Assembly (NCBI GenBank): GCA_910584975.1
Contig: CAJUEA010000001.1
Span: forward strand, 186,001 to 250,000
DNA from: an uncultured Christensenella sp.
GTDB lineage: Bacteria; Bacillota; Clostridia; Christensenellales; UBA3700
Length of the DNA stretch: 64,000 bases
Direction: 5' to 3'
Shown: positions 18,151 to 28,668 of the stretch, piece after piece
How the letters are laid out: each line of letters begins with the position of its first letter
Position numbering within the stretch: position 1 is the first letter of the stretch
Notes under the pieces: generated by a model
The model's input: only the letters and a program-made list of their open reading frames with translations
Databases searched by the model: none
Told to the model about the DNA's origin: nothing
Translations under genes and position numbers: made by a program

Positions 18151-18174
18151 CAACAATTAAAAAATTAATTGTTG
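18151..18174 (+). promoter_or_regulatory. Hairpin in the MFS leader
   Basis: CAACAATTAA (18151-18160) pairs perfectly with 18165-18174 around an AAAA loop, about 35 bases before the start codon and inside the predicted transcript. It could be a leader hairpin or an operator downstream of the start site. Confidence 0.5.
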
Positions 18175-18209
18175 TGCTTGCTTGAATATAAGTTTTACGG
18201 AGGATGATT

Positions 18210-19487
18210 ATGCAAGACGGCAGTTGGAGTAATGAAAAAATGAATAGAAATTATAATCGAATACTTATTGCCAGTTGTACTGCCAATGCTAGTCAAGCGA
18301 TTTTTGCCAATATGACTGCCTTGCTTATGGTGCCATTTATGAGCCTGTATGGGCTAACACTTGGGCAGATGGGCATTTTGGTTGGCATCAATTTTGGCAC
18401 ACAGATTTTGGCAGATGTTCTGTTAACCTTTATAATCGACAAAGTTAAATACAAAAATCTGTTGTATGTGGCAAATTTGTTAGGGTTTATTGGTATTATT
18501 TTGTATTGTATGTCCCCAACAATAATGCCGACAAATGTGTTTATTCCTTTTGTTTTTTCAACGATTGTGTTCTCGTTTGCGAGTGGTATGCTTGAAGTTG
18601 TGTTAAGTCCAATTGTGGATACAATTCCAGATACCTACAAAAACAAAAAGGCGGCAATGAGCCTGTTGCACTCGTTTTATGCGTGGTGTCAGGCAATTAG
18701 CATTGTTTACATTGCTTTGTGCTTAAACTTTTTTGGCGCAGAAAATTGGATGTATATTATTGGTGCTTTGGCTATTGTGCCAGTTTTAAACACTTTGCAA
18801 TTTGTTCCTGTAAAAATAACTGAGCAAAGAAGTGTGCAAAGCAAAAGTGGCTCTACGCTTAAGGTTGCAAAATCGCCTATTTATATATTATGTTGCATTG
18901 CAATTGTAGTTGGAGCAGGCGTGGAAATCATTATGAATCAGTATGTTTCCACTTTTTGCGAACTTAACTTGGGCGTAAGTAAGCTTATGGCAGATATGAT
19001 TGGTATGTTGCTGTTTGCAGTAATGCTTGGCACAGGCAGATTGATTTTTGGATTTTTTGGTCACAAAATCAATCTGAGCAAAGTGTTGATTGCCTTTTGT
19101 TTTCTTGCTGGTATAGCATATTTGCTTATCGGTTTGCAAATAAACATCATATTGTCTTTGATATTGTGCATTATGGTTGGATTGTTCAGCAGCATGTGTT
19201 GGCCGGGTGTTATATCTATTGCAGGAGAGGCTTTCCCAAAAGCAGGTGCTTGGATTTTCAGCACGCTTGCAATATTCGGTGATGTAGGTGCATCATTGTT
19301 CGGATCTATTGCAGGAAACATTGCAGATAGTTTATCTTTATCAAAAATGTTTTTAATTATATCTTGCTTGCCATTTTTGTGTTGTGTTTGTCATATTGCA
19401 ATTTATGCACTTATTAAAAGAAATAAAAAGAATAACAATGCAATCTTGCAAGGCGACCTTTTAAATGATAAAGAGAGCAATAATTAA
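18210..19487 (+). CDS. Major facilitator superfamily transporter
   Basis: A 425-residue membrane protein with about 12 hydrophobic segments. The region between segments 2 and 3 contains DKVKYKNLLYVANLLGF, in the position of the MFS loop signature. The C-terminus is charged (IKRNKKNNN). The substrate is not evident; it does not carry a recognisable drug or sugar signature. ATG 18210 is chosen because GGAGG ends six bases before it, whereas ATG 18204 directly abuts the site. It is monocistronic, with its own promoter and terminator. Confidence 0.8.
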   Translation: MQDGSWSNEKMNRNYNRILIASCTANASQAIFANMTALLMVPFMSLYGLTLGQMGILVGINFGTQILADVLLTFIIDKVKYKNLLYVANLLGFIGIILYCMSPTIMPTNVFIPFVFSTIVFSFASGMLEVVLSPIVDTIPDTYKNKKAAMSLLHSFYAWCQAISIVYIALCLNFFGAENWMYIIGALAIVPVLNTLQFVPVKITEQRSVQSKSGSTLKVAKSPIYILCCIAIVVGAGVEIIMNQYVSTFCELNLGVSKLMADMIGMLLFAVMLGTGRLIFGFFGHKINLSKVLIAFCFLAGIAYLLIGLQINIILSLILCIMVGLFSSMCWPGVISIAGEAFPKAGAWIFSTLAIFGDVGASLFGSIAGNIADSLSLSKMFLIISCLPFLCCVCHIAIYALIKRNKKNNNAILQGDLLNDKESNN

Positions 19488-19503
19488 ATTTTGCATTATC
19501 CTG

Positions 19504-19519
19504 TCAAAAATCGGTACTA
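19504..19519 (+). repeat. 16-base dispersed motif, copy 1
   Basis: Exact TCAAAAATCGGTACTA, 16 bases after the MFS stop and just before its terminator, on the sense strand. Confidence 0.8.
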
Positions 19520-19529
19520 ATTGAAGAAA

Positions 19530-19561
19530 AACAAGGTTATTTTTATAGCCTTGTTATTTTT
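19530..19561 (+). terminator. Terminator after the MFS gene
   Basis: AACAAGGTTA (19530-19539) pairs with 19546-19555 (one G-U), followed by ATTTTTAT. Confidence 0.85.
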
Positions 19562-19691
19562 ATGATTATAAAAAATCTGTAATAAAAATAGAAATTAGCT
19601 TGTTATTGGCTAAGATTTTAAATGTTTAACACCAATGGTTATTTGAATTTTGGGCATTAATGTTTATTTTTTTCATTGTAATTAATGGATA

Positions 19692-19720
19692 TTGACAATT
19701 AAACTTTTTTTTGATAAAAT
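19692..19720 (+). promoter_or_regulatory. leu operon promoter
   Basis: TTGACA (19692-19697), 17 bases, TAAAAT (19715-19720) with extended TG at 19712-19713. This is a near-consensus SigA promoter, and there is no terminator between it and leuA. Confidence 0.85.
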
Positions 19721-19798
19721 TAATTAATAAAATTTATACTAAATATTTATTGTCAGAAATTTTGTTGCATAATTATGCTCATTTAAAGAGGAGTTAAC

Positions 19799-21466
19799 AT
19801 GGATTACAAAAAGTACAAGCGTGGCTATTTTATGCCACAAGGAGAAAACAGCAGCTGGGTGGATAAGGAGTATTTGGACAAGGCTCCTATTTGGTGTAGC
19901 GTGGATTTGCGTGATGGTAATCAAGCACTTATCACTCCAATGAACCTCGAGCAAAAAATTGAGTTTTTCAAAGCATTATGCGATATTGGATTTAAAGAGA
20001 TTGAAGTTGGTTTTCCAGCTGCATCACAAACGGAGTTTGATTTTATCAGAACATTGATAGAAAACAATTTGATTCCTGAAGATGTTACAATTCAGGTGCT
20101 TACACAGGCTCGTCCTCATATTATTGACAAAACATTTGAGGCACTTGAAGGAGCAAAGCAAATTATTGTGCATATGTATAACAGCACATCTTTGGCTCAA
20201 AGAGAGCAGGTATTCAAAAAATCTAAGCAAGAGATAATTGACCTTGCTGTGAGTGGTGCAAAATATGCAGTTGAAAAGGCAAAAAGCTTTAAAGGCAAGG
20301 TCACTTTTGAATATTCTCCAGAAAGTTTTTCGGGCACAGAGCCGGATTATGCAGTTGAAGTTATAAACAGCGTGCTTGATATCTTCAAGCCGACAAGTGA
20401 TAACAAAGTGATAATCAATTTGCCAGTGACGGTTGAGCTTAGTATGCCACATATTTATGCAAAGCAGGTGGAATATGTTTGCAAAAACATTAATTGCAGG
20501 GAAAATGTTATCATTTCATTGCACCCTCACAACGATAGAGGCACTGCTATTGCAGATGGCGAACTTGGTTTGCTTGCTGGTGGTGACAGGATTGAGGGCA
20601 CTTTGTTTGGAAATGGTGAAAGAACAGGTAATGGAGATTTAATTACTTTTGCTATGAACTTGTATTCTCACGGAGTTGACCCAAAACTTAATTTTGAAAA
20701 CATGCCTCAAATAATCAAGCTATATGAAAAATTGACACAAATGAAAGTTCCACCCCGTCAGCCATATGTGGGAGAGTTGGTTTATGCGGCTTTCAGTGGT
20801 TCACATCAAGATGCCATTGCAAAAGGTATGGCATACAGAGCAAACAATAATGTCCCTTTTTGGAATGTACCTTATCTTGCAATCGACCCTCAAGATGTTG
20901 GAAAAGAATATATGGCACATGTAATTAGAATCAACAGCCAATCAGGCAAGGGGGGCGTGAGCTATTTGCTTGAGAGCGTTTATGGATATGAAATTCCTCT
21001 TGCAATGAGGGAAGAGCTTGGCTACACTGTAAAAGGTTACAGCGACAATCTGCAAAAGGAACTTCAAAATGATGAGGTGCTAAATATTTTTTGCAATGAA
21101 TATATCAATATTGATAGTCCTATTAGGCTGAATGATTATCAATTCAGTAAAAACAAAAATGGTTATAATGTCATTTTGGAAGTTCAAAATGGTGGTGTAA
21201 TTAGGCGTTTAAGTGGCAATGGTAATGGTATGTTGGATAGCGTTTCCAATGCCATAAAACACGGGTTAGGTTATCATTATGTATTGACAGATTACAAAGA
21301 GCACGCAAAGGAAAAAGGTTCAAACTCTTTGGCGATTTCTTATGTTAGCATAAAAATTGATGACAAAGATATTTGGGGCGTTGGTGAGGATGAAGATATT
21401 GCAAGTTCATCAATCAAGGCATTGCTTTCTGCAATAAACAGACATTTTAAGGAGATAAAATTATGA
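19799..21466 (+). CDS. leuA: 2-isopropylmalate synthase, long (type 2) form
   Basis: It condenses acetyl-CoA with 2-oxoisovalerate, the first step of leucine synthesis. The catalytic start [12 protein letters not shown], the metal site region [11 protein letters not shown] and the C-terminal regulatory domain (leucine-binding fold, from about residue 420) are present. At 555 residues with the N-terminal [10 protein letters not shown] strand it belongs to the longer class that also includes the mycobacterial enzyme. The stop overlaps the leuC ATG (ATGA). Leucine feedback is expected from the C-terminal domain. Confidence 0.95.
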   Translation: MDYKKYKRGYFMPQGENSSWVDKEYLDKAPIWCSVDLRDGNQALITPMNLEQKIEFFKALCDIGFKEIEVGFPAASQTEFDFIRTLIENNLIPEDVTIQVLTQARPHIIDKTFEALEGAKQIIVHMYNSTSLAQREQVFKKSKQEIIDLAVSGAKYAVEKAKSFKGKVTFEYSPESFSGTEPDYAVEVINSVLDIFKPTSDNKVIINLPVTVELSMPHIYAKQVEYVCKNINCRENVIISLHPHNDRGTAIADGELGLLAGGDRIEGTLFGNGERTGNGDLITFAMNLYSHGVDPKLNFENMPQIIKLYEKLTQMKVPPRQPYVGELVYAAFSGSHQDAIAKGMAYRANNNVPFWNVPYLAIDPQDVGKEYMAHVIRINSQSGKGGVSYLLESVYGYEIPLAMREELGYTVKGYSDNLQKELQNDEVLNIFCNEYINIDSPIRLNDYQFSKNKNGYNVILEVQNGGVIRRLSGNGNGMLDSVSNAIKHGLGYHYVLTDYKEHAKEKGSNSLAISYVSIKIDDKDIWGVGEDEDIASSSIKALLSAINRHFKEIKL

Positions 21467-22725
21467 AAGGAATGACAATGACAGAAAAACTTATCGCTTT
21501 GCATTGTGGCAAAGATTATGTTGTTCCAGGTGAACTGGTTATGGCAAATCTTGATATGATTCTTGCCAATGACATAACTGCACCACTTGCTATTGATGAG
21601 TTTGAAAAAGCAGGTTTTGACAAAGTTTTTGACAAGGAAAAAATTGCGTTGATTATGGATCATTTTGTTCCTTGCAAGGATATCAAATCTGCAATGCAAG
21701 TGCAAAAAACAAAGAAATTTGCTGCGAAAATCGGTATTAAACACTTTTATGATGCAGGCGAGGCAGGCATTGAACACGCATTTTTGCCAGAAAAAGGACT
21801 GGTAAAAGCTGGGGATATGATTATTGGTGCAGATTCTCACACTTGTACTTATGGTGCTTTGGGTGCTTTTGCAAGTGGAGTTGGGTCAACTGATTTTGCA
21901 GTGGCTATGCGCACAGGTCAAAGTTGGTTTAAGGTGCCAAAAAGCATCAAGTTTGAATTGGTTGGGAAACCAAAAAGAGGTATTTGTGGCAAAGATATAA
22001 TTTTGCATATCATCGGAATGATTGGTGTGGATGGTGCAAGATATTGCAGTATGGAGTTTGTTGGTGAAGGACTAAAACATCTTAATATGGCAGACAGATT
22101 TACCATTGCCAATATGGCGATTGAGGCTGGTGGCAAAAATGGTATTTTTGAAGTTGATGAAATAACAAAACAATATCTTGATGAGCATTGCAGTTTGCCA
22201 TACAATGTAGTTAAGGCAGATAAAGATGCAGAGTATTTTCAGACTTATGTGATTGACCTTTCAAAAATTGATTATCAAGTGGCATTTCCTCATTTGCCTG
22301 AAAACATCAAAAAGCCAAGTGAGTGGGGCAGCATTCCTATTGACCAAGTCGTTATTGGCTCTTGCACAAATGGAAGATATGAGGATATGGTTGCAGCAGC
22401 AGAAGTACTTAAAGGCAAAAAGGTAGCAAAAGGATTAAAATGCATTATTATTCCTGCAACAATGCAAACATATCTTGATTGTGTAAAAAATGGGTTGGCA
22501 GAAATTTTTATCAATGCAGGTGCTTTAATCAGCACTCCAACTTGTGGACCTTGCCTTGGTGGTTATATGGGTATATTAGCTGACGGCGAAAGGTGTGTTT
22601 CCACCACAAATCGAAATTTTGTTGGCAGAATGGGACATATTAACAGCGAAATTTATCTTGCAAGTCCAAGTGTTGCGGCTGCAAGTAGTATTTTAGGCAG
22701 ACTTGCCACTCCGGAGGAAATTTGA
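21463..22725 (+). CDS. leuC: 3-isopropylmalate dehydratase large subunit
   Basis: With LeuD it isomerises 2- to 3-isopropylmalate through a 4Fe-4S cluster. Cluster cysteines are seen in IGSCTNGR (about residue 297) and in PTCGPCLGG (about residue 360). [19 protein letters not shown] is the aconitase-family core. 420 residues, as in the archaeal/clostridial-type LeuC. Coupled to leuA by a 4-base overlap. Confidence 0.96.
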   Translation: MKGMTMTEKLIALHCGKDYVVPGELVMANLDMILANDITAPLAIDEFEKAGFDKVFDKEKIALIMDHFVPCKDIKSAMQVQKTKKFAAKIGIKHFYDAGEAGIEHAFLPEKGLVKAGDMIIGADSHTCTYGALGAFASGVGSTDFAVAMRTGQSWFKVPKSIKFELVGKPKRGICGKDIILHIIGMIGVDGARYCSMEFVGEGLKHLNMADRFTIANMAIEAGGKNGIFEVDEITKQYLDEHCSLPYNVVKADKDAEYFQTYVIDLSKIDYQVAFPHLPENIKKPSEWGSIPIDQVVIGSCTNGRYEDMVAAAEVLKGKKVAKGLKCIIIPATMQTYLDCVKNGLAEIFINAGALISTPTCGPCLGGYMGILADGERCVSTTNRNFVGRMGHINSEIYLASPSVAAASSILGRLATPEEI

Positions 22726-22726
22726 T

Positions 22727-23221
22727 ATGATAGCACAAGGCAGAGTTTTTAAATATGGCGACAATGTTGATACGGATGTTATTATTCCTGCAAGATATCT
22801 GAACACTCAGGACCATGCAGAGCTTGCAAGTCATTGTATGGAGGATATTGATATCAATTTTGCAAAAGAGGTTAAGTGTGGTGACATTATCGTTGGTGGT
22901 AATAATTTTGGATGTGGTTCGTCAAGGGAACACGCTCCTATAGCAATCAAAGCAAGTGGAGTAAGCGTTGTCATTGCAAATTCATTTGCAAGAATTTTTT
23001 ATAGAAATAGCATTAATATCGGTCTTGCGATTGTTGAGTGTGATATGGCTGAAAAAATCAACAACGGTGATATTGTTAAAGTTGATTTTTCCAAAGGCAT
23101 TGTGTACAACATAACTCAAAATTGGCAGTGTGATGTGCCTCCTTTCCCTGAGTTTATTCAAAATATTATTCAAAACAATGGTTACATTAATAGCATAAAA
23201 AAGAGTTTAGGTGAGGTTTGA
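22727..23221 (+). CDS. leuD: 3-isopropylmalate dehydratase small subunit
   Basis: The swivel subunit (164 residues). [13 protein letters not shown] and [19 protein letters not shown] form the substrate-binding region. I use ATG 22727, one base after the leuC stop and preceded by GGAGG, instead of an upstream in-frame TTG inside leuC. Confidence 0.96.
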   Translation: MIAQGRVFKYGDNVDTDVIIPARYLNTQDHAELASHCMEDIDINFAKEVKCGDIIVGGNNFGCGSSREHAPIAIKASGVSVVIANSFARIFYRNSINIGLAIVECDMAEKINNGDIVKVDFSKGIVYNITQNWQCDVPPFPEFIQNIIQNNGYINSIKKSLGEV

Positions 23222-23222
23222 T

Positions 23223-24287
23223 ATGGAAAAACGCATATGTGTGATTGAAGGAGACGGAATTGGTCCTGAAGTTATGGCACAAGCAATCAAGGTGCTTGAT
23301 AGAGTGGCAGAAAAGTTTTCTCACAAGTTTAACTACGAATATCGTCTTGCAGGTGGCTGTGCTATTGACAAAACAGGTTGCTGTTTGCCAAAGGAAACAC
23401 TTGATTGTGTTTTGAGCACGGATAGTACTTTGCTTGGTGCTGTAGGTGGAAACAAATGGGATAGTCAACCTGCGAACAATCGTCCTGAAAAGGCCTTGCT
23501 TGGCATAAGAAAAGCTATGCAAGTTTATGCCAATTTGCGTCCACAAAAATTGTATCCACAGCTTTCAACTCCTTTAAGGGCAGATGTAATTGCTGATGGC
23601 ATTGATATTATGATTGTGCGTGAACTTGTAAGCGGCGTTTATTTTGGAGAGCACAACCAGTGTGTTGAGAATGGAGAGAATGTTGCAGTAGACATTATGA
23701 AATACACTGAGACAGAAATCAAAAGAGTTGCAAAAGTTGCTTTTGAACTGGCTGAAAAAAGAAGTGGCAATTTGTTGCTTGTGGATAAAGCCAATGTTCT
23801 TGCAACTTCAAAATTGTGGCGTAAAGTTGCAAGTGAAATGTCAGCTAATTATCCAAATGTTAATCTTTCATTTATGTATGTGGATAATTGTGCAATGCAA
23901 ATAATCAAAAACCCTTCAAAAATCGATGTTATTTTGACGGAAAATATGTTTGGCGACATCTTGAGCGATGAGGCAAGTGCTTTGACCAGCTCTATTGGCA
24001 TGGCAGGATCCGCATCTTTAGGAGATGGCAAAAGAGGCTTTTATGAGGCAATTCATGGTTCTGCTCCAGATATAGCAGGTCAGGATATTGCAAATCCTAT
24101 CGGTATGATTTTGAGCGTGGCAATGATGTTAAAAAATTCTTTTGATATGCAAAAAGAGGCTCAATGTGTGGAAAATGCTGTGCAAAAATTTATTGAAAAT
24201 GGTTATCGCACAAAGGATATTTTGCAAGAGAATACGACTTTGGTAAAGTGTAGTGAGGCAGGAGATATCATTTGCAGTTATATTTAA
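23223..24287 (+). CDS. leuB: 3-isopropylmalate dehydrogenase
   Basis: It oxidises and decarboxylates 3-isopropylmalate with NAD+. GDGIGPEVM at the N-terminus, RELVSGVYFGEH and the metal-binding NMFGDILSDEASAL are intact (354 residues). It is the last gene of leuACDB. No ilv gene is nearby, so 2-oxoisovalerate must be supplied from another locus. Confidence 0.96.
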   Translation: MEKRICVIEGDGIGPEVMAQAIKVLDRVAEKFSHKFNYEYRLAGGCAIDKTGCCLPKETLDCVLSTDSTLLGAVGGNKWDSQPANNRPEKALLGIRKAMQVYANLRPQKLYPQLSTPLRADVIADGIDIMIVRELVSGVYFGEHNQCVENGENVAVDIMKYTETEIKRVAKVAFELAEKRSGNLLLVDKANVLATSKLWRKVASEMSANYPNVNLSFMYVDNCAMQIIKNPSKIDVILTENMFGDILSDEASALTSSIGMAGSASLGDGKRGFYEAIHGSAPDIAGQDIANPIGMILSVAMMLKNSFDMQKEAQCVENAVQKFIENGYRTKDILQENTTLVKCSEAGDIICSYI

Positions 24288-24574
24288 CAAAGACATTAAC
24301 TGACTTAAAATTTAATGTTAAAAAAGTCTAATTGCATTTTGCATCTAGCTTTAATAATCATAAAAAAGCAAAAAAAATTTACATATGAACAAACTTGCAT
24401 TTTTTTGAATAAAGTGTTAATATAAATATAGATAGTTGATATTTTGTCAATATTTTTCAAAGTTTGTCATATAATGTTTAATGTCGAATTTGAAAAAATT
24501 ATAAATCAGACTAATCAATCAATTTATCATAAAATTACCAATTAAGCTTATTTAAATTAAGAGAAGGATTGACT

Positions 24575-25186
24575 ATGAAAAAGAAAATTATTTGTCTTCT
24601 AGTTGTTTTAATGTTAGCAGTTTGTGCAATCGGGCTTAGTGCTTGTGATTTGTTTGGTGGAAATGATGGAAATGGCACACAAACTGAACAGCCTGATGGT
24701 AATGCCAATAAATTTGATGATAATGCAAGTAGTGGTCAAAAAGCACCAAAACTTTCTTACTTGTACAAGTTTGATATTTCAGCATTGCAATTTTCTGATA
24801 TGATGTATCCAAGTGAAGAAACTGCTGATAATGCAGATTTGGCTGTAAAATATGAAGAGTATTTGTGGAAATTGCAAGAATATCAGCTTTATGTAAATGA
24901 GATTAATGCGAAATATACAGGTTCTCAATTTGCTTTTTATGATAACAACACTGCTGTTTTGACATTTGCAGATGGTAGCACTGCAAATTATCTGTATAGG
25001 AAAACTTCAGAATATGATCCTGAAACTAGAACAACTATTTATTACATAGATATTCTTACAATAGAAGATGGCAAATATGTGATAGAGCTTTACGCTGTTT
25101 TGGACGAAGAGGTTATGTTGTTCAGCACACAAATGGATGATGATGGAATGTTCAATATGTATTTGCAATTTGTAGTGAGCAAGTAA
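24575..25186 (+). CDS. Hypothetical lipoprotein
   Basis: A 203-residue exported protein. A signal peptide ends in the lipobox LSAC (Cys24), followed by a Gly/Asn/Asp linker to about residue 50, then an acidic, tyrosine-rich domain. No family is recognised. It starts at ATG 24575 behind GAAGG. It has its own terminator, and the upstream promoter is weak (TATAAT at 24470-24475 with no good -35). Confidence 0.7.
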   Translation: MKKKIICLLVVLMLAVCAIGLSACDLFGGNDGNGTQTEQPDGNANKFDDNASSGQKAPKLSYLYKFDISALQFSDMMYPSEETADNADLAVKYEEYLWKLQEYQLYVNEINAKYTGSQFAFYDNNTAVLTFADGSTANYLYRKTSEYDPETRTTIYYIDILTIEDGKYVIELYAVLDEEVMLFSTQMDDDGMFNMYLQFVVSK

Positions 25187-25235
25187 AAAATATTGTTCCA
25201 ATAAAGTTTTTTGAAAATGTAATATTTATTCCATG

Positions 25236-25270
25236 AAACAAGCCGTGATTAAGTCACGGCTTGTTTGTTT
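25236..25270. terminator. Strong terminator between convergent genes
   Basis: A 13-bp stem (25236-25248 with 25254-25266; core CAAGCCGTGA) and the loop TTAAG, with A- and T-rich flanks on both sides. It can serve the lipoprotein and the opposing small gene. Confidence 0.85.
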
Positions 25271-25304
25271 AAAAATTTTGCATTTAATTTATTTTATTAT
25301 AAAA

Positions 25305-25559
25305 TCATTCGTAACATTCAATTTCCATTGAGTCATAGTCAAAGCTTTCCACAAAATCATCGGGTATAAATCTGTGAACATTAAATTCCTTAAAATGTTT
25401 GAAATGAATTTGCATTGTAACAGGAGAGGAGATTTCCAAAAGTTCAGCAACTTTACGGAGCATATTTTCATAGCTATCAAAATTCAAAGGCATATTGTCT
25501 GCATACAATGTGTCTTTAACATTTTTTCCGTCAGTGATTAATCTTGCCCAAATTTTCAT
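25305..25559 (-). CDS. Hypothetical protein, 84 residues
   Basis: A small soluble protein with no signal peptide or membrane segment, rich in Asp, Glu, Phe and His (MKIWARLITDGKNVKDT at the start). A GAGGA lies about ten bases upstream of the ATG on the minus strand, which supports expression. No family recognised. Confidence 0.6.
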   Translation of the reverse strand: MKIWARLITDGKNVKDTLYADNMPLNFDSYENMLRKVAELLEISSPVTMQIHFKHFKEFNVHRFIPDDFVESFDYDSMEIECYE

Positions 25560-25618
25560 AAACTTATTTCCTCAGTTGTATTTTGTGTAGGAAAGTGCTT
25601 TTTAAACATATTAATTGC

Positions 25619-25645
25619 AAAAAGGTTGCAAGCTACAACCTTTTA
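25619..25645 (-). terminator. Terminator for the 25715-26350 gene
   Basis: AAAAGGTTG (25620-25628) pairs with 25636-25644. On the minus strand the stem is followed by a T-run, about 70 bases past the stop of the membrane protein gene. Confidence 0.65.
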
Positions 25646-25714
25646 TCTGTTATTTTTCATTAAATTTTCAATTATAATAAAATTAAAGAATAACAATAGA
25701 TCACATTTTCAATT

Positions 25715-26350
25715 TTAGATAACCATATAATAGATAAAAGTGCCCAAAAGTCCAAGTGCTGCCACTCCAAAAATAATGGCGAACTTGACACACGATTTGC
25801 TTTGTTGTGTACAATTTTTGCAACCACAGCGGTTGTCAATAGCTTTGCCTCTCACTAAATAAGCAACAGCAAGAGAAATTAAACCAATGGCTAAAAGTAA
25901 AAAACTTAAAGGATGTCTGACTTTGCCTATGTTGAAAAGTGATATAATAATTGCTGCCAAAATAAATGGAATGCAAATAAATTGAAGATTTTTCAGCCTA
26001 TTATCCAGTTTGCTGTCCAACTTACAATGTTTGTTTTGGCTACTTTCAGCATTGTCACTTTGATTGCTTTCAATCGGTTGATTATCGCATATTGTAGGGA
26101 TATTTTCAGAGGATGAGTTTTCACCTAAAGTGTTTGATTGTGCAAAATAAGTGTTTCTATTCATAAAGTTGTCATTTATGTTATTTTCAGAAACTGGCAC
26201 TTGTTCAACCATATTTTCAGTGATGTTTGTTTGCTTGTTATGTACAAAATCATTGATATTGCTTTGTGCATCAACATTCAAACTATCATCCAAGCTATTT
26301 TGAGTTTCAAAATCATTTGTATTTTGAGATTTGTTATCCAAATTGTTCAT
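25715..26350 (-). CDS. Hypothetical membrane protein with Asn-rich N-terminus
   Basis: 211 residues. The first about 115 are low-complexity, rich in Asn, Asp, Gln and Ser with no Cys. Then come three hydrophobic segments: two adjacent (about 127-165) and one near the C-terminus. Between the second and third lies a cysteine cluster (CGCKNCTQQSKSC). The ribosome binding site is weak (TAGGTAA). No family is recognised; a tail-anchored sensor or envelope protein is possible. Confidence 0.6.
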   Translation of the reverse strand: MNNLDNKSQNTNDFETQNSLDDSLNVDAQSNINDFVHNKQTNITENMVEQVPVSENNINDNFMNRNTYFAQSNTLGENSSSENIPTICDNQPIESNQSDNAESSQNKHCKLDSKLDNRLKNLQFICIPFILAAIIISLFNIGKVRHPLSFLLLAIGLISLAVAYLVRGKAIDNRCGCKNCTQQSKSCVKFAIIFGVAALGLLGTFIYYMVI

Positions 26351-26376
26351 ATAATTGTTATTACCTATTTTTTAAA

Positions 26377-27726
26377 TTAGTTTTTAAGGCTGTGTAGTGG
26401 AGCAGGAATTCTTCCACCTCTGCCAATAAATTTTGCAGGGGAATTTTTGTTTACTGCAATAATTGGTGCGTGTCCTAAAAGACCACCAAACTCTGCATAA
26501 TCGCCCACACCTTTGCCAATAACAGGAATAACTCTTACGGCAGTAGTTTTCATATTTACCATACCAATTGCAGATTCGTCTGCGATAATACCACTGATAA
26601 CTTCGGCAGGAGTATCACCCGGAATTGCAATCATATCAAGTCCAACAGAGCAAACACAAGTCATAGCTTCAAGTTTTTCAATGTTAAGGTCGCCACATTC
26701 AGTTGCACGGATCATTCCAGCATCTTCACTTACAGGGATGAAAGCTCCTGAAAGTCCACCAACAGCAGAGCTTGCCATAATTCCACCTTTTTTAACTGCA
26801 TCGTTTAGCATTGCAAGACAAGCAGTTGTTCCACAAGCCCCCACGCTTTCAAGCCCGATTTCCTCAAGAATATGAGCAACGCTGTCGCCCATAACTGGAG
26901 TAGGAGCAAGAGACAAGTCGACAATACCACAATTAACACCAAGTCTTTTTGCTGTTTCACGGCATACAAGTGAACCAACTCTTGTGATTTTGAAAGCAGT
27001 TTCTTTTATTTTTTCAGCAACTTGAACAAGATCTCCATTTACGCTTTCAAGTGCATGTTTAACAACACCCGGACCACTAACACCAACATTCAAAGTAAGG
27101 TCGTTTTCGCCAACGCCATGGAAAGCACCTGCCATAAAAGGATTGTCCTCAACAGCATTGCAAAAAACAACAAGCTTTGCGCAAGCAAGACTATCTTTAT
27201 CTGCAGTTTTTTCTGCGCATTCACGAATTATTTTTCCCATCAACGCAACAGCATCCATATTTATGCCTGTTTTTGTTGAGCCGACATTGACAGAAGAGCA
27301 CACCTTGCCAGTGGTTGAAAGTGCCTCTGGAATAGACATAATAAATTGTTTTTCATATTCAGTCATACCTTTGTGAACCAAAGCAGAATAGCCACCCAAA
27401 AAGTCAATGCCAATTTCGTTTGCAGCTTTGTCAAGTGCACGGATAACTTCCAAATGACCACCATTGTTTGCAGTGATAAGGCTGACAGGTGTAACGCTTA
27501 CACGCTTGTTGACAATAGGAATCCCCAATTCGCTGCTAAGTTGGTTTGCAGTTTTAACCAAATTTTTTGCTGATTTTGTAATTTTATCATAAACTTTCTC
27601 AGCAGTACGCTTTGGTGTGTCCGCAATACAATCAAGCAATGATATGCCAAGGGTAGTGGTGCGCACATCCAAATGTTGCTGATTTATCATTTGAATAGTT
27701 TCAAAAATTTCTTTATTATTAATCAT
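26377..27726 (-). CDS. UPF0210/DUF711 (PFL-like) protein
   Basis: 449 residues of the conserved DUF711 family, often labelled PFL family although no formate-lyase activity is proven. [20 protein letters not shown] and [15 protein letters not shown] are family-typical. ATG 27726 sits six bases after AGAGG; a TTG two codons earlier is less likely. It is encoded directly after an ACT-domain protein, a pairing conserved across Firmicutes that suggests amino-acid-responsive function. Confidence 0.85.
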   Translation of the reverse strand: MINNKEIFETIQMINQQHLDVRTTTLGISLLDCIADTPKRTAEKVYDKITKSAKNLVKTANQLSSELGIPIVNKRVSVTPVSLITANNGGHLEVIRALDKAANEIGIDFLGGYSALVHKGMTEYEKQFIMSIPEALSTTGKVCSSVNVGSTKTGINMDAVALMGKIIRECAEKTADKDSLACAKLVVFCNAVEDNPFMAGAFHGVGENDLTLNVGVSGPGVVKHALESVNGDLVQVAEKIKETAFKITRVGSLVCRETAKRLGVNCGIVDLSLAPTPVMGDSVAHILEEIGLESVGACGTTACLAMLNDAVKKGGIMASSAVGGLSGAFIPVSEDAGMIRATECGDLNIEKLEAMTCVCSVGLDMIAIPGDTPAEVISGIIADESAIGMVNMKTTAVRVIPVIGKGVGDYAEFGGLLGHAPIIAVNKNSPAKFIGRGGRIPAPLHSLKN

Positions 27727-27740
27727 TTTCAACCTCTAAA

Positions 27741-28007
27741 TTAAAGTTTGTGCATAGCATTAAAAATATCTTCGTGTTGAACGCGAATAGTAACTCCCAG
27801 TTCTTCTCCAGCTTTTGTCAAAATGTTGCTAAGTTTGGTAACATCGCTGTTTGCACTGATAGAAACCATCATAATCATAGTGAAATAATCTTGCATAATT
27901 GTTTGAGAAATGTCCTCAATATTAATATCCTGTTCGTATAAAATATTGCTGACTTTTGCAATAATACCTTTTTTGTCCTTGCCAATTACAGAAACAATCG
28001 CTTTCAT
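27741..28007 (-). CDS. ACT domain protein, UPF0237
   Basis: 88 residues forming one ACT domain (IVSVIGKDKKGIIAKVSNIL), the small ligand-binding fold that usually senses amino acids. It has a good AGAGG site. It lies 14 bases upstream of the DUF711 gene, so the two are an operon. The ligand is unknown. Confidence 0.85.
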   Translation of the reverse strand: MKAIVSVIGKDKKGIIAKVSNILYEQDINIEDISQTIMQDYFTMIMMVSISANSDVTKLSNILTKAGEELGVTIRVQHEDIFNAMHKL

Positions 28008-28188
28008 AATAACCTCTTTTTCTTAAATTAAAATGTTGCACAATCAAATTGTCGAAAGTGTACCTATTTATTGTAACATATAATAAAAATAAACACAAGA
28101 TATTTGTCAGAAAAAATAAATTTTCTTGCGTATAATTTTGCATTATTGAAAGATAATAATGGTGTAACAATGTTACAAGGAGGGGAAA

Positions 28189-28464
28189 ATGATTACAGTA
28201 ATAGCAATGATATTAATGATTATTGGTGCATTCAACTGGTTTTCAGTTGGTGTGTTTGATTTTAACTTCGTGGATTGGATTTTCACATCAAACGCATATA
28301 TCGGTGCCAGAATTTTGTATGGTATCATAGGTGTAGCTGCGTTGTGGTTGGTATTCTATCTTGCTTACAATAAGTTTAGTGGTAGAAGAATTAACGCACC
28401 AGAAAGTGTTGCTGGCAGAAATCGCCATATGAGCAACAATGTGTCAAGTTCAGAGGAGTATTAA
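28189..28464 (+). CDS. DUF378 small membrane protein
   Basis: 91 residues with two membrane segments. The family motif is visible as IGAFNWFSVGVFDFNFVDW plus a second segment (ILYGIIGVAALWLVFYL), then a polar tail. It resembles Bacillus YuzA; function unknown. An AAGGAGGGG site is present, and a terminator follows. Confidence 0.8.
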   Translation: MITVIAMILMIIGAFNWFSVGVFDFNFVDWIFTSNAYIGARILYGIIGVAALWLVFYLAYNKFSGRRINAPESVAGRNRHMSNNVSSSEEY

Positions 28465-28493
28465 TTTTTCTTTGAGCAGACATTGCAAATATA

Positions 28494-28527
28494 CCGACAA
28501 AGGCAAAAGTCTTTGTCGGATTTTTTT
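28494..28527 (+). terminator. Terminator after DUF378 gene
   Basis: CCGACAAAG (28494-28502) pairs with 28511-28519 and is followed by ATTTTTTT. Confidence 0.9.
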
Positions 28528-28538
28528 GTCATCATTGC

Positions 28539-28567
28539 TTGAAAAAAAGTGTTTATTGTGATAGAAT
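28539..28567 (+). promoter_or_regulatory. Promoter of the zinc-ribbon membrane gene
   Basis: TTGAAA (28539-28544), 17 bases, TAGAAT (28562-28567) with extended TG at 28559-28560. The leader is about 95 bases. Confidence 0.75.
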
Positions 28568-28668
28568 ACTAATATAATGATAATTTATGTTTGATGTAAG
28601 GCAAAGATTTTTTAAGATTTTATTCGCCTAACCATATCATTAAGCAAATTTATTATATTGGAGTACAA

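Larger units (their letters stand above)
17759..18209. other. Gap before the MFS gene
   Basis: This 451-base gap holds the GTATAC palindrome, the terminator, then about 220 AT-rich bases with nothing I recognise. After those come the MFS promoter and a leader hairpin. Confidence 0.6.
19488..19798. other. Gap between MFS and leuA
   Basis: This 311-base gap contains the 16-base motif, the MFS terminator, the leuA promoter and a 72-base leader. I found no T-box and no leader peptide. The leader has a perfect palindrome GCATAATTATGC at 19767-19778. Confidence 0.6.

Noticed and set aside
19721..19798. T-box or leader peptide for leuA
   Set aside because: No AGGGTGGNACCGCG-like core, no specifier hairpin, no leucine-rich short reading frame, and no terminator in the leader.
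21724..21739. Possible tenth copy of the 16-base motif inside leuC
   Set aside because: It differs at two positions and lies in the conserved AKIGIKHF peptide of LeuC, so coding constraint explains it.
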